Assembly (NCBI RefSeq): GCF_000003855.2
Contig: NW_003101679.1
Location: 3,241,558-3,305,557 of the forward strand
Direction of reading: 5' to 3'
DNA length: 64,000 nucleotides
DNA from: Blastomyces gilchristii SLH14081
Lineage: Eukaryota; Ascomycota; Eurotiomycetes; Onygenales; Ajellomycetaceae
Shown here piece by piece: positions 12,675-24,675 of this stretch. The first letter of the stretch is position 1. Each line of letters opens with the position of its first letter. Below the pieces are notes generated by a model. That model did not search any database and had not been told where the DNA came from. It was given only the letters and a program-made list of their open reading frames with translations. The position numbers and the translations under genes were made by a program.

Positions 12675-15600
12675 CTATATCTAATCAATTTCTGTCTCTT
12701 CATATTCAGATACTTCTGAATTCAGTCATTTTCTCATAGCTGCTTGAGTTTCTGATAGAAAGTCTATTAAGTATTTAATTCCTGTCTCAGTTGAGAATAA
12801 GAACCTCATATTTAATTGATTTAAATCATACTTCTTCTTTAATCTGACTCTGAGACTATTATATAATGCACAATGTATTACAATATACTCAGGATTTTCA
12901 TTCACATTGCAGAATGAGCACTCTGTTGAATCAAATCTATCATCAAATCTTTGTATATAGGATTTGAAATAACCATGTCCTAGTTTTAGCTGAATTATGA
13001 ATGAGAATATTTTCTTTTTACATTTAATTGAACAAGATTTTCACTTTGATTTTGTCTCAAATCTTGAATAATGTATGCTCTTCTTTTGTTTCTGCCAGCT
13101 TTCATTTCACTTGTTTAAACAAGATTCTTTTATCTTTCTCTTTATGAAAGACCAGGACACTGTTTTTTGAATAGATCTGTTTAATTCGGAACTCTTTTTT
13201 GCAGCTGAATCAGCCAATTCATTACTATGAATATTCATATGAGCAGGAACTCAATGCAGATGAATTATCAGTTTTGATATTCTTCTCTTTTGAATTTTCA
13301 AAACAGAGTTTAAAATCAGTTCAAGATTCATTTGATCATTATGAATCTGACTATTTCTAAGTCCTTTTAAAGCAGCTTGACTATCAGAGAATATTCATGT
13401 CTCTTTCAAACTATTTCCTCTTTTATATCATTTTATTTCAATGAGTTTGAAAGCTTTCACTATTGCAAATAGTTCAGCATCAAAGACTTTATATTCACAG
13501 CCTAAATTCCAGAAATCTGAGATAAAATTGATATTATCTTCAGTATAAGCAATGTCTGCATCTAATCTATTCAAATTCTCATTTTTTGAGTCATCTGAGT
13601 AAATCAGAATAGAGTCTTTTATATTGATTGTAGAGATCTTCTTCAAATACTGTTCATATTCTCTCTCTTTAGATAGTTCACTTATTTGTAAGTCTATGAG
13701 AGATTCCAGCTTTTCTCTTCAGAGAGATATCTTCTCATGATCAATTTTCTCAACATTTAATGAAGAAAATTGATTCTTAATAAGTGAATATAGTCTATAC
13801 AGTTGAGAGAGCATTTTCTTTAAAGCATTATTCTCATTTCAATCAAGAAATCTATTTCAATTCAGTTCATTGTCTGAGTTAACTGATGAAAATGAAGAAG
13901 ATACTCTTTCTCTGATTATATGATTTGAGCTTATCTTCATGACTCTCAGAGCATAGTTTGTACAGGCCTTTTCAAATTGAATAGCAGGAGATGAAATTGA
14001 AGCTTCAATTTTCATTGCTTTAATAGAAGATGATTTGAATACTCTCAGAATTCTTCTTAAAGCTCTGTTTTATAGACTTTGAAAGAGTTCAGTGAAGTTA
14101 TCTTGATTGTTTCATCAAACTTGAACTTCATAATCAGCTACTGAGATAATACAGGCTATGTATAACTGTCTCATAGTCTGAAAGAATAGATCTCTCTCAG
14201 TATTTAATAGTCTGATTATACTATTCAGTAGTCTCTCTGTCTTGATAATTCTTTGTTGAATATAATATTTAAAATTCAACTTGGAGTTTAATCATACTCC
14301 TAGTCATTTGACATTTAAACTGGGTTTAATCTCTTTATTCAAAAGAGTTAGACTTAGTTCTTTCTCATTAAATCTGGGAAAAAAGTGAATTAACTCTGTT
14401 TTATTCATATTAAATTGAATTAGATTGATATCTGTTCTAACAAAGATTTTCTTTACTGCTTTCTCAATCACTTCTAAATTCTCTTTAATTGTCTTTGAAC
14501 TGTAGAGTAGATCAATATCATCTATATAACTTGAAGATCTCACTATTTTCATCTCTCTATTCTTGAATAGATATGCAGTGTATATTGTAAATAAAACAGA
14601 TAAGATTGAAGATTCTTGTGATACTTCTATTTTTATCTCAGTTTTATCTTGTTTTCTTCCATCAAAGAATAGTTGTATAATTCATTTACACATGAAATAA
14701 TTAACTCATTTTATTAGAGAAAGTGACAGTTTTAACATCTTCAAAGTTTGAATCATCTTAGACTTTGAAACATGATCAAATGCATCTTTTATATCAATAA
14801 AAACAGCAGTTGAGACCAGGCCTTCATGCTTTGCTACTTAAATATCATGAATAACTGAGAGAACAGTGTCAATTGCAGAAAATTGTTTTCTATCTCTCAT
14901 TTATTCATTAAATAGAAGAGAATCACTAATAGAGCTTATAAAAGATAATCTAGTAGTTATTATCTTTTCTAGAACTTTTCTCAAACAGTTCAACAGAGAT
15001 ATTACTTCATATAACTTAAGAATTAAAGCTTTTCTATTAGATTTTGCAAGCATTACTTCAGTAGCTTCTCTCCAGTATTCAGAATGATAACTATTTTTTA
15101 AGAGATTGAAAAAGAGCTCAAAATATTCATTCTTCAAGTAGGAATATATGTTTTAAATAATTAAATGATTAATTGAATCAGGCCCTGCCGCAGTTTTAAT
15201 TGAACTTGAAAATATTGCTGACTCTAGTTTATCACATGTAATCTCAGGCCATTCCCAGTTATTTTCATCAATATATTCATGAAATGACATATTCTCCTCT
15301 TCTAAATGTGATGAGTTTTAAAAGAGAATTCTCATAAAAGCTTGACATTTTTTCTCAAAAGAGTTTGCTGTATACAATTCATCCTGAAATTCTTATTCTA
15401 AGATTGAAAGCTTTGCTACACTTCTTGTTTTAGTATAGTTAAAGGCTTTAAAAACTTCTTTTTCTTATGCTTCTTCAAGAAATTTGTTCCAGCAATCTGT
15501 TTTGGCTTTTTTAATATCTGAAAAATATTCATTTTAAATAGCTATGAACTCTTCATCAGATATTAAGTTATTCTTTTAATCTCTCTTAGCAGTGACTAAT

Positions 15601-16625
15601 TACTTTTCTTTAGAAGTGATATTCTCATTTCATCAAGGTTTGAAATACTCAGAAGACTTTTTCTTTGAAATTGTTTCTTCAATACTTGTTAGAAGAATAG
15701 ATGTAATCAGCTTTACTCTATTCTCAAGCATTTCATTTGAGATATCTTGATTTTGATTTCAATAGAGCTCACTCTATCTTTCAGATTTCAGCTGTTTGAC
15801 TCTTTCTTCAACTGCTTTTCAATCAGCTTTTTCAAAGTTATACTGATTAGAGAGAAGAGGATTTTCACTTCTTTATTTTTCACTCAGTTTAATATCAAAT
15901 TGAATGATCTCATGATCTGATTCTGAGGTTTCATTTGAATCAATAAATCAGTTTATAAGTCTTTTTTCAATTAGATTTTATAACATGAAAGTTAGATCTA
16001 TAATAGATTTCTGTTTCATGTCTTTTCTAAAGAATGTTTGTTAATCAGACTTGTTAACTAAATCTATTGAATACTTAAAAGTTTATTCAATCAGTTTATC
16101 TACTCTTACTGCTCTTGTGCACTCTGAGTTTCATCAGAGATGATGTGCATTGAAGTCTTCTGCAATTATAGAGTTTTTTAAGAGAGTTATATTCAAAAAT
16201 TCTCTATTAATTATTCAGATATTGTTGTTTTCTTTCAATGACTTTTCATTATAGATATTTATAAGTTGAATAGTATCAAACTCATTCTCTCTATCTATAA
16301 TATCACTCACTTGAATATCAGAGTCAGATATGATATCAAATCTCAAATTAAATTGATATCTTGATCTTTTTCTCTCATAGATCACTACTCTTGATTTTAT
16401 CTCAGATTTTTCAGAAAGAAAGCAGTAATAGCTTGAATGAGAAATGATGTACTTTTACTCAGTATCAAAGTTTGATTCTTGAAGAAGTACAAAGTCAACT
16501 TTTTGTTCAAATATAATCTGAAGATAAGAATAAATACAATTTAAGTTTCTATTCACATTACTTTGAATAAATGTGATTTTTGAAGAGTTTTTAAACTTTT
16601 TTTGGTATTTTTGTTGTATATTCAT
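12675..16625 (-). pseudogene. LINE A ORF2: endonuclease, reverse transcriptase, RNase H
   Basis: The frame is 1317 codons from ATG (16625-16623) to TAG (12677-12675), with no net frameshift relative to LINE D (1321 codons). The N-terminal AP endonuclease runs about 16560-15900 (IQSNVN..., FVLLQES, then DFNAH). RT is centred on 15150-14250, with the catalytic motif YIDD near 14508-14533. RNase H lies at about 13640-13190 (YSDDSK, DAELFAIVKA, AHMNIHSNELADSAA). A Cys/His cluster follows near 12930-12880. It would nick the target and copy the LINE RNA into it. Numerous TGA codons at Trp positions, plus some TAA/TAG at Gln positions, make it non-functional. Confidence 0.92.
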
Positions 16626-16654
16626 ACTAAAAGAGAGTAGAGATAGAGTAGAAT

Positions 16655-18274
16655 CTAATCTCTATCATCAGATAGTAGATTATAACTATTTTGAAAAGTA
16701 GGAATCTTAACTGCTTGCATTATATCTAGTTTATTATCAGAGTCATTTCTCAATTCTCTAATCTTAACAGAAGTTTGAGAATTCAAATTCTGTTTACACT
16801 TAGCTGAAGAATTGAAGTTTGAAGATCTAGATAGTTGAGAATTTCTTCTTTTTGAGCTTGCAGTTGCAGATTTACTAGCTTGACTTTTCTCTTCAGTTTT
16901 AGATTCATTTTAAGCTTCATCTTTTCTTCAGTTCTTCTGAGTTCTTGAAGCAAATACACATTCTTTTGAGCTAGATGCATGTTTTTCTTTGCAATTGAAG
17001 CACTTAAGCAGAGTATGTTGACATATTTCATCTCTTTTTAAGTATGTTTCACATTTATGCTCACTAGTTTTATAATCTCTAGTATAGAATGTGCATTTTG
17101 AGTCTCTGAAACAAGAGATTACAAAGTGTTCATATCTTTGACAGTTTGAACACTGTGTTTGAGCTTTGAGATTCATTCTTGAGTCTTTGTATTCATGAAC
17201 TCTCATTTTCAAACCTGTTACTCTTACTTCAGAGATTCTTGATTGTTCAAGTGTCTTTGTATATACTAGAATAGAGACATTTCTTCTACTCTGTCTGAAC
17301 TCAATTGAATTAAGTCATACAGACTCTTTTCTCAGTTGAATAGAATTGTATTCTTTCAATTCATTTTTGAGAAGCAGCATTCCTTTCTCACAGTCAAAGA
17401 TTTCAACTGAAATATCATGAAGAATGAATTTATCTCACTTTTCATCTCTCTCAGATAGAATTGTTGTGTTTAACAGAGATTCTACTGCTGATTTTCAGAG
17501 ATTCTCATTCTGAATAAGAAATTCTGCACTGAATTTAGACATTGTGATCAGAATGATGAAGTTTTCAAAGAAGAATGACTCAATTGAAGCTATAACTGGT
17601 TTTTGAACTTCAATATCAGTTATTAACTGAGAAAAGAACTGCTGATTGATTTCATTTCTAATTCAGAAAATGAGATTTGAGTTTATCTTATTTCTCTGCA
17701 AGATGTCCTGATTTAAGACTTTGAGAATAAGTCTTGTATTTCTGAAGATTTGAAGATTTTTTTCTTTTTGCATTTTTTTTCTCACTCTTCTATCAATAGA
17801 AGTATGAGCAGTATTCTTCTCAGTTTTCTCAGAATTTTGAGCAGATTGTGAGACAGCAGATTTAGAGACAGCAGGTTTAAAGATAGCAGATTCAGCTGCT
17901 TAAGCATATGTTTTCTTCTGATTTAAAGAAGAAGAAGAAGAAGAAGTAGAAAAGAAAGAAGTGCAAAGTAAAGAGTCAGTGATTGTATTAGAAATTTTCA
18001 AAGTTTTTAGAACTGTGTTTGAAATTCCAAGTTTGAACTTGATCACTTTCTGTAGTTGTCTAGTCTGAGTATGAAGAATTAACAGAACTTCTTTATTCAT
18101 CTCACTCAGACACTCCTTTTCAAGAATTTTACTTACTTTTTCAAGTTCCTTTATTTCAAGAACTTGTTGTTTCTCTATTTCTTCTTTCTTTCTTCTCTTC
18201 AGAATTTCAATCTCAGAAATAGTATTTGAGAAAGCATCTTTTTTCACATCAACTGAGTGTACTTTTGAACTCAT
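16655..18274 (-). pseudogene. LINE A ORF1, Gag-like RNA-binding protein
   Basis: 540 codons from ATG (18274) to TAG (16655-16657), exactly the length in LINE D. The N-terminus is a charged coiled-coil candidate (Lys/Glu-rich, 18240-18070). A Ser-rich tract from TCT/TTC repeats (about 17925-17950) and a Ser/Ala/Thr-rich linker follow. The C-terminal third holds Cys/His knuckles at about 17150-16960 (CSNCQRYEHFVISC, CETYLKRDEICQHTLLKCFNCKEKH), followed by a basic tail. Such ORF1 proteins bind element RNA. In-frame stops break it, for example TGA at Trp sites near 17440. It lies 29 bp upstream of ORF2 on the same transcript. Confidence 0.9.
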
Positions 18275-20489
18275 TGTTCTTACTCAATGAAAAGTTGGTC
18301 AGACTGATTCAATTGAGATATTTATTAAACTCTTTTGAATTGAAAAGTTGATCAGACTGTTTCAATTAAGAGATTTCTAAGTCTGTTTTCAATTGAAAAG
18401 TTGGTCAGACTGTTTCAAAAGAAGAATAAAAGACTTTTGTGTATAAAACACCTGATTTTTTTCATACTAGTTCAGTAACTAGGTTAGATTTTTAAAGAGA
18501 ATCTAATAAACTAAAATTGATTTTTAAGATAAATCAATAAAATCTTTACAAACTCTTTCTTGAGATACAGTGAGGAAAAGTATGATATCAATTGATAATA
18601 AATCAGATGATATGACAGTTTTTGAGAGAAAAACTGATAAAAAATAAATCAATTTTTTGCAGAGAAATTGATTAAAACTATTCAATTTTATTCTAAATTA
18701 TTCAATTCTTTTCACACAACAAGTGTGCAACTCAAATCAGTTAATAAAGAGTGTAAAAAAGAATTAAGTATTAATGAAAGCTCTTCAGTCACTGAAAAAG
18801 TAATTCTTACTTAAAAGAATGTGAAATTATGATAGAAAACAACTCTGTGTTTAATTCTTTGTAAGAATATTGTATAAAACCCAGAGAAAAACACCTTACT
18901 TTTTCAAGAGAAGTAAAAAACTATTTCTAAGATCTTTTTTTTTTTTTTTGCAATAACTGCTGCAGAAGAATGAGATAGAAACTGCTAAGATATGCACTAC
19001 TGTATACTCTTTATCAACACTTTCTCTCTTCAGAGTCTTGATATTATAGAGAATATAAGTCTGTTTCTATATAATAATATAAATATTGTCAGCAGGATGT
19101 AGAGGAACTGGTTATTTATATCTCAAAATAGAAGACTTTGTCAATGATTATATCAATACAGAGTTAATTCTCAAATTCAATAGAAACCTAGTGTTGCTGT
19201 TCTCAATTCCTTGCAGAATCTATTGAATATTGAGATATTAAAACTAGATTTAATATATCTCACTGTGCAGGGATTCAAGGCTCAGTCAGATCTTGAGATA
19301 TACTGAATTTATAGTTGTTAATGTGCTGTTGACTTGTTCTGTTGACTCATTGTCTGCTGATTATGTATCAAATACTGTTACTGAGGTATCTTTTTGTATT
19401 ATTCTGCCGGGGATGAGCCAGATTGAGAGGAGTAGTACAAGAGTGAGACTTAGTGTTGATAGACTGACTGTGTGACCGCGTCTGAGACCAGGACCAGAAT
19501 TTTTGATAGTTTCATTATCAATTCAACTGATCCCATTACACAGTTTTAACATTAGATAGTAGTCTCATACTGTCTCAGTGAGACTTACTGTTTACTCTTA
19601 TCACATTTTTTAAATGAGATCATAATTTTCACTTCTCAATTTAAATTATTTTTATTACTTTAAATGACTTTAAATCTCATTTGAGCATTATCAAAAAGTG
19701 TTACTTTTTAAAAAATTAAAAATAGTCTAAAAAAAACCTTAAAATGTCTAAAAATAGTAACTTTATGTCAAGAATGGAACTAAATGAGATCAAATGAGAC
19801 CACTTTCTTATTTTTTTCAAGTCATGATTTCATTTTAAGATCTGATATATAGTCACTTTGCATGTTTTTTTAATGATTAGTCTCAGCGGGATTCACATCA
19901 AGAAATGTATGAGACCAGACCAAATGAGACCAAACATGAAATTCATAGTCCCGGCGGCCAGTCTAGGTGTTGATGTCTAGATACACTGAAGACAGACCGC
20001 GGAGGTTGCACTTTAAAAGTGTCTGTTGGTTATGTGCTTGATATTATCGCCGAGGTATCTTTTTGTATTTTTCTGCTGGGGATGGGCCAGATTGGGAAGG
20101 GCGGTACGAGGGTGAGACTTGGCGTTGGTGTTTTGGAACATCAAAGATGGACAGGGTTTTCGCGGAGGTCACTCCTCAGATATCTCCACAATTACAGATC
20201 AGGGATCTTCCAAAATCGAGAAGATTGGTGCATATGGCTAGGTCTCTTCACCTTACAATTTGTATGGCAATTTGGCCCGGGGTTGTGGTGTGGTAGGGGA
20301 GAACGGGGGATAATCCCACACAGGAGTTTCGAACAACGTCTGGTTCACATTTGGCTGGATAACTCCACCACCACACGGGCTATGCGGTCGGCGATGGAGT
20401 CAAAATGCTCGTATGATCGAGGGCTTTTCGATGGATCTATCGGCGGGTTCTTATTCGAAAAATCGAGCGAGTTCGTGGTGGAGCGGTTG
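18275..20489 (-). promoter_or_regulatory. LINE A 5' UTR with promoter-type monomers
   Basis: About 1.7 kb once the MITE is removed. The first 470 bp (20489-20020) are GC-rich and keep many CpG sites, in contrast to the rest. A block with the words GGGGATGGGCCAGAT and GAGACTTGGCGTTGG (plus-strand reading) occurs twice, at 20050-20130 and 19380-19455, so the region is built of partly repeated monomers as in other LINE promoters. A T-run lies near 18940-18950. The long open frame across 20019-20534 on the opposite strand is a by-product of low mutation here, not a supported gene. Confidence 0.65.
19460..19965 (+). mobile_element. hAT-like MITE 1 inside the LINE A 5' UTR
   Basis: 506 bp, starting TAGACTGACTGTGTGACC and ending GGCGGCCAGTCTA, so the terminal inverted repeats are about 10 bp. 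It is flanked by an 8 bp duplication, AGTGTTGA (19452-19459) and GGTGTTGA (19966-19973). LINE C has the empty site near 42318-42326. There is no coding capacity. The 8 bp TSD and TAG-starting ends suggest a non-autonomous hAT-superfamily element. Confidence 0.88.
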
Positions 20490-20491
20490 AA

Positions 20492-23069
20492 TATGAAAAG
20501 TCTTCAAAGTGAAAGAGATGTTCATATTAGATGATTCTCTGAAGTCTGTGAATATCAAGAGAAAGCAGGCTTCTGACTGAGACACAGGTGAGGATGAAGC
20601 AGATACTCATCTCAATGCCTTGAGACTTGAAATGTTAATATGTAGAGAGCACTTGAATAAGAATTGAGAGATGACTGTAAAAGTATTAGTGAATATAGAA
20701 GCTTCTACATAATATATTGATAATTATATAATCTGAAGATTAAAAGAGATCTGCTGAGTGAAGAATCTCTGATGTATAAGATTGTCTGATAACTGATATT
20801 TAGTATCATCTGTAAGACTAAGAGTTCTCTTACACTTCAGAGAATGATCTTGCTATTTTTAAGTATGACAGCTGCAGAATGTGAAATACAATCTTATTCT
20901 CAGACTCAATTAGTTTCAAAGATTCAATCTGCAGATTTAATGATGTACATGTCATATGTGATTAACTGATAGGAAGAAAACACTTCATACAATTCTATTA
21001 ACTGATATGAGAAGAACATTTCATATCTCTGATATAGAAGAGTTAAATCTGCTTATATATTAATAAGTAAAGAGAATGATTTGTAAGACCTCATCTGAAA
21101 GTATTCTGTATGTTATACAGGACTCAGAAGCAGAGAAAACTCAGATAAAGAATATACAGAAGAATAAGTGTATGAAGAAACTTCTGAAGAAGTATGAGAA
21201 GATCTTCTGAACAGATCTTTCACTGAAATTGTCTTCAGAACAAGGATTTGTATATGAGATTGACACAGAGAATGTGAAATCAGTTAATTAAAATGTGTAC
21301 CCTCTGTTGTAAATACACCTTGAAGAACAGAAGTATCAGATGACAGATCTTCTAGAATATGATCTCATATAATTCTTATCAAGCACATGAGGCTTCTCAG
21401 TTCTATTCATGAAAAAGGCAGATGAACAGTGATAAATATGTATTGATTATCAAGCACTTAACAAGCTTATGATTAAGAATAGATACTCATTACTATGAAT
21501 TCAACAACAGTTGAATACAGTTGAAAATGTCTGATATCTATCAAAGATTGATCTTCTCTCAGAATATTGACAGATTTGTGTAGATGAAGTGTCAGTACTG
21601 TGAACTGTATTTAATATATAATGAAAGAAGTTTGAATTTCTGATAATGTCATTCAGTCTGACAAATGTGCCTGTCATCTTTTAAATAATAATAAATACAA
21701 TTCTTCATAAACAGAATAGAATCTCATACCTTATATATCTGAATGATATTCTAGTCTTCTCAAACTTATACAATGAACATCTGAAGTATTTTGATGAAGT
21801 GCTTATAACTCTGACAGAGTATAAGCTCTATATTAAATCAACAAAGTATGTGTTTGAAATAGAAGAGTTAAAGTTCATAGAATATGTAGTGAGTAATGAC
21901 TGTATACACCTCATTCTGAAGAAATTGAATATCATAGTGAATTGACTGCAGCTGAGAAACATATATTATGTATAATAGTTTCTTACATTAATCTCATATT
22001 ACTGCAGATTTATCAAGGATTTTGTATGAATATCTGCATCACTCTCAGATCTCTTAAGAGAAACAGATGCAAATCTGTGAAAAAACAAGTTTTATTCAAT
22101 TATCTGAAATGCTGTGTGTGAAGAGATCTTTCTCACACTGAGAAAATGTATAATAATATTTTGAGTACTTATTCAATCAGATTGTGATAAACCTTTCTAC
22201 ATTGAGATGAATGCATCTGAATAAGCTATTAAAGACATTCTTCTACAGATGAGTAAGAATAGCAAGCTGTATCTGATAATATGCAACAGTAGAAAACTAT
22301 CAGATGCTGAGCTCAATTATTCAGTGTATGAAAAGAAATTGTTAGTGATCAAGCATGTGCTGATGTTATGAGATAGATGTATTAATAATAAGTATATGAT
22401 AACAGTGATTATGAATCATGAAAGCCTTGTCTATTTATAATTAATAATGAAATCTTTTAAATGTTTAGTATGTTGAATCTCAGAGTTTCAAGTGTATAAT
22501 CTTCATATTAAATACTGAAAGAGATCAGATACTGTGATATCTGATGCAATCAGTTACAGACCTGATTTCATGAGTGAGAGTTCTGTGAATCAGATATAAG
22601 AAAAGTTCACATTAAATGCACTGAGAAAATACAAGAAATCAGAATAAGTGAATGCAATGATCTCTTACTTGAAGAATAGTAAAGTGTCAGAAAATAAGCA
22701 TCTTATGAAAGTGATAGAAGATATGCTTCTGAACTTCAAGCTGAGAAAATTGAAAAATAATGTTATATTTTATCATGATCTAGAATATGCAGAAGTTCTC
22801 TATCTGAAACACTTATTTAAATATGACTTAATGACTTACATGCACAAGGAATTCAGTCACTTAGAAAGTTCTGAACTTAAGAGTGTACTCAAATCAAGAG
22901 TGTACTGGTCAAGCATGACTGAGAACATTCAGATATACACTCACAAGTGTCTGAATTATCAGGTCATGAAAGAATCTAAGAAAGGGTTAGAATATAAGAA
23001 AGTATAACATCAGATAAAATGTACAATACAATCATTTAAATAATGAGAGATGAATTTCATAGACATATT
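20492..23069 (+). pseudogene. X1 pol: protease, RT, RNase H and integrase N-terminus
   Basis: Plus-strand Pol of a Ty3/Gypsy element. A protease-like motif lies near 20672-20725 (VNIEAST, then YIDNYI, where families have D-S-G-A). RT covers about 21340-21900: LFMKKADEQ, ICIDYQALNKLMIKNRYS, then YLNDILVFS, in which the first catalytic Asp has become Asn. RNase H is near 22190-22350. The integrase zinc-binding part is in an open stretch at 22648-23007 (H...H...C..C with HKEFSHLES and HKCLNYQ). The integrase core is cut by the MITE at 23070. Stops are mostly TGA at Trp sites. Confidence 0.88.
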
Positions 23070-23574
23070 TAGACTGACCATGTGACCGTGTCTGAGACCA
23101 GGACCAGATTTTTTGATAGTTTCATTACCAATTTGACCGATCCCATTACACGGTTTTAACATTAGATAGTAGTTTCATACTGTCTCAGTGAGACTTACTG
23201 TCTACTCTTATCACATTTTCCAAATGAGATCATGATTTCCACTTCTCAATTTAAATTATTTTTATTACTTTAAATGACTTTAAATCTCATATGAGCATTA
23301 TCAAAAAGTGTTACTTTTTAAAAAATTAAAAATAGTCTAAAAAAACCTAAAAATGTCTAAAAATAGTAACTTTATGTCAAGAATGAGACTAAATGAGATC
23401 AAATGAAACCACTTTCTCATTTTTTTCAAGTCATGGTTTCATTTTAAGATCTCATATATGATCACTTTGCATGTTTTTTTAATGACTAGTCGCAGCAGAA
23501 TTCATGCCAAGAAATGTATGAGATCAGATCAAATAAGATCAAATGTGAAATTCATGATCCCGGCGGCCAGTCTA
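23070..23574 (+). mobile_element. hAT-like MITE 2 in the X1 integrase
   Basis: 505 bp, starting TAGACTGACCATGTGACC and ending GGCGGCCAGTCTA. It has a perfect 8 bp duplication, GACATATT (23062-23069, 23575-23582). It is about 90% alike to MITE 1 by eye. It splits the integrase catalytic core just after the codons ending in TCATAGACATATT. Confidence 0.92.
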
Positions 23575-24487
23575 GACATATTACTGTGAATATCAAATGA
23601 AAATTATTGAATAATCACTGCTATTGACTACACTACTGACGGATCAGTTGTGAAAGCAGTTTCAGAGATAATAGAGAAGATGATGACAAAGTTTCTATAT
23701 AATGAGATCTATATCAACTATGAAATGCCATGTGAGATTCTAACTAATAATGATATGAACCTTGTAGAAGAAGCAGTGAGGCATTTCATGAGCCAGTTAT
23801 AGACAAGATATTGTAGAACAATATCATATCATCTGCAGATGAACAGAAAGATGAAATACTTGAATAAAATCCTGAACAACATGCTGATGAAATATCTAGT
23901 GAACAAGTCTATAAGATTATGAAATGAATATCTCAGTCAGGTGCTATTAACTACATGAATTCAGCAGCATGCAGTCTTCAAGCATTCATCATTCTATCTG
24001 TTGTATGAATTGCATCCATGCATCTCAGAGAATGCTTTGGAAAAGATGAGAAAGAAAACAGTGATTGCAGACACAGCAGAAACAACAGTTGCAAATGCAA
24101 CAGTCACAGACACAATAGTTGCAGACACAACAGTCACAGACATGAAATCAAGATTGAAAGAGATCAGCCATGCATGCACAAAAGCTAATGAGTTACTCCT
24201 GAACTGAGCAATTCAATTGAAAAGAATATAAGACTCACTAGTTAAGAAATTAAGTCTCAAGATGAGAATATAAGTTCTTGTATATAATAAGAGTTCTGAG
24301 AAGTTTTAATCTAGATGATTTAAGTTATATAAAATACTCAAATCACATTCTCTGAAACATACACATTGAAAGAATCAGAGAAATAAGTCTTATACAACTT
24401 GATAAATAATTCATATCTTATAAAGACAAAGATACAAGATCTGAGCAGATTATAATTATTCATAGCACTATTATCAGTGTTGAAAAA
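23575..24487 (+). pseudogene. X1 integrase, catalytic core end and C-terminal domain
   Basis: Continuation of X1 pol. The core resumes after the MITE. An open stretch from 23985 to 24207 reads ...LLYELHPCISENALEKMRKK..., the usual position of the conserved LLYG segment. An Ala/Thr/Asp-rich insertion follows (24057-24150) made of repeated TVTDT/VADTT units. Then come KEISHACTKANELLL and the basic C-terminal domain up to about 24420 (SLVKK, VLVYNKSSEKF, RWFKLYK). I see no chromodomain, unlike GyB. Pol ends near 24440. X2 then interrupts X1 at AAAA (24484-24487). Confidence 0.8.
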
Positions 24488-24654
24488 TGTAATTCAAAGA
24501 TTGCTTGAGCCAGCGTAGGATTACAGGTGTACGCCGGCTTCTTATATACTGTACACTAAATTAATTGATGGCTGCTATGACCTCTTTACATTTGTAAGCA
24601 AGTTCAGAAGCGGCTGTGTTATCATTCAGCAGTCATATGTTCTTTCAAATCACA
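24488..24654 (-). repeat. X2 3' LTR
   Basis: 167 bp, inverted relative to the X1 LTRs. Its plus-strand reading starts TGTAATTCAAAGATTGC and ends TTTCAAATCACA. It is more mutated than X3. CpG losses dominate the differences. Confidence 0.9.
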
Positions 24655-24675
24655 TTCTCTCTCATCAGATTCGGC
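24655..24675 (-). other. Polypurine tract of X2
   Basis: On the minus strand the bases just upstream of the 3' LTR read GATGAGAGAGAA, a purine run. The equivalent in X1 is GGTGAGGGAGAA at 51136-51147. This fixes the orientation of X2 and the position of its 3' LTR. Confidence 0.7.

Larger units (their letters stand above)
12305..20491 (-). mobile_element. LINE A, full-length Tad1-like element
   Basis: A complete minus-strand LINE: 5' end CAACCGCTCC near 20489, 5' UTR to 18275, ORF1 18274-16655, ORF2 16625-12675, 3' UTR and (TAA)n tail at 12305. The target duplication is TATRAAAAGTCTT (12292-12304 and 20492-20504). It differs by one G-to-A, and the X2 copy near 43230 gives the uninterrupted site. 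Without the MITE at 19460-19965 it is about 7.7 kb. It sits in X1 gag, opposite to gag. RNase H after RT, plus zinc knuckles in ORF1, point to the fungal Tad1 clade. Confidence 0.92.

Noticed and set aside
20019..20534. 171-codon open frame as a host or element gene
   Set aside because: It is antisense to the LINE A 5' UTR and open only because that leader is little mutated. The frame is not kept in the LINE C and G copies.
24001..24207. Independent small Thr/Asp-rich gene
   Set aside because: It is the middle of the X1 integrase, in frame with flanking integrase motifs.
8939..24654. Gypsy-like DNA transposon with 167 bp terminal inverted repeats (Ginger type, 4 bp TSD)
   Set aside because: The repeats at 8939 and 24488 are inverted with gag-pol between. 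The 4 bp duplications, however, pair 8939 with 51314 and 24488 with 45613, and polypurine tracts precede the 3' LTRs. Nested LTR elements fit, and a Gypsy RT is present.
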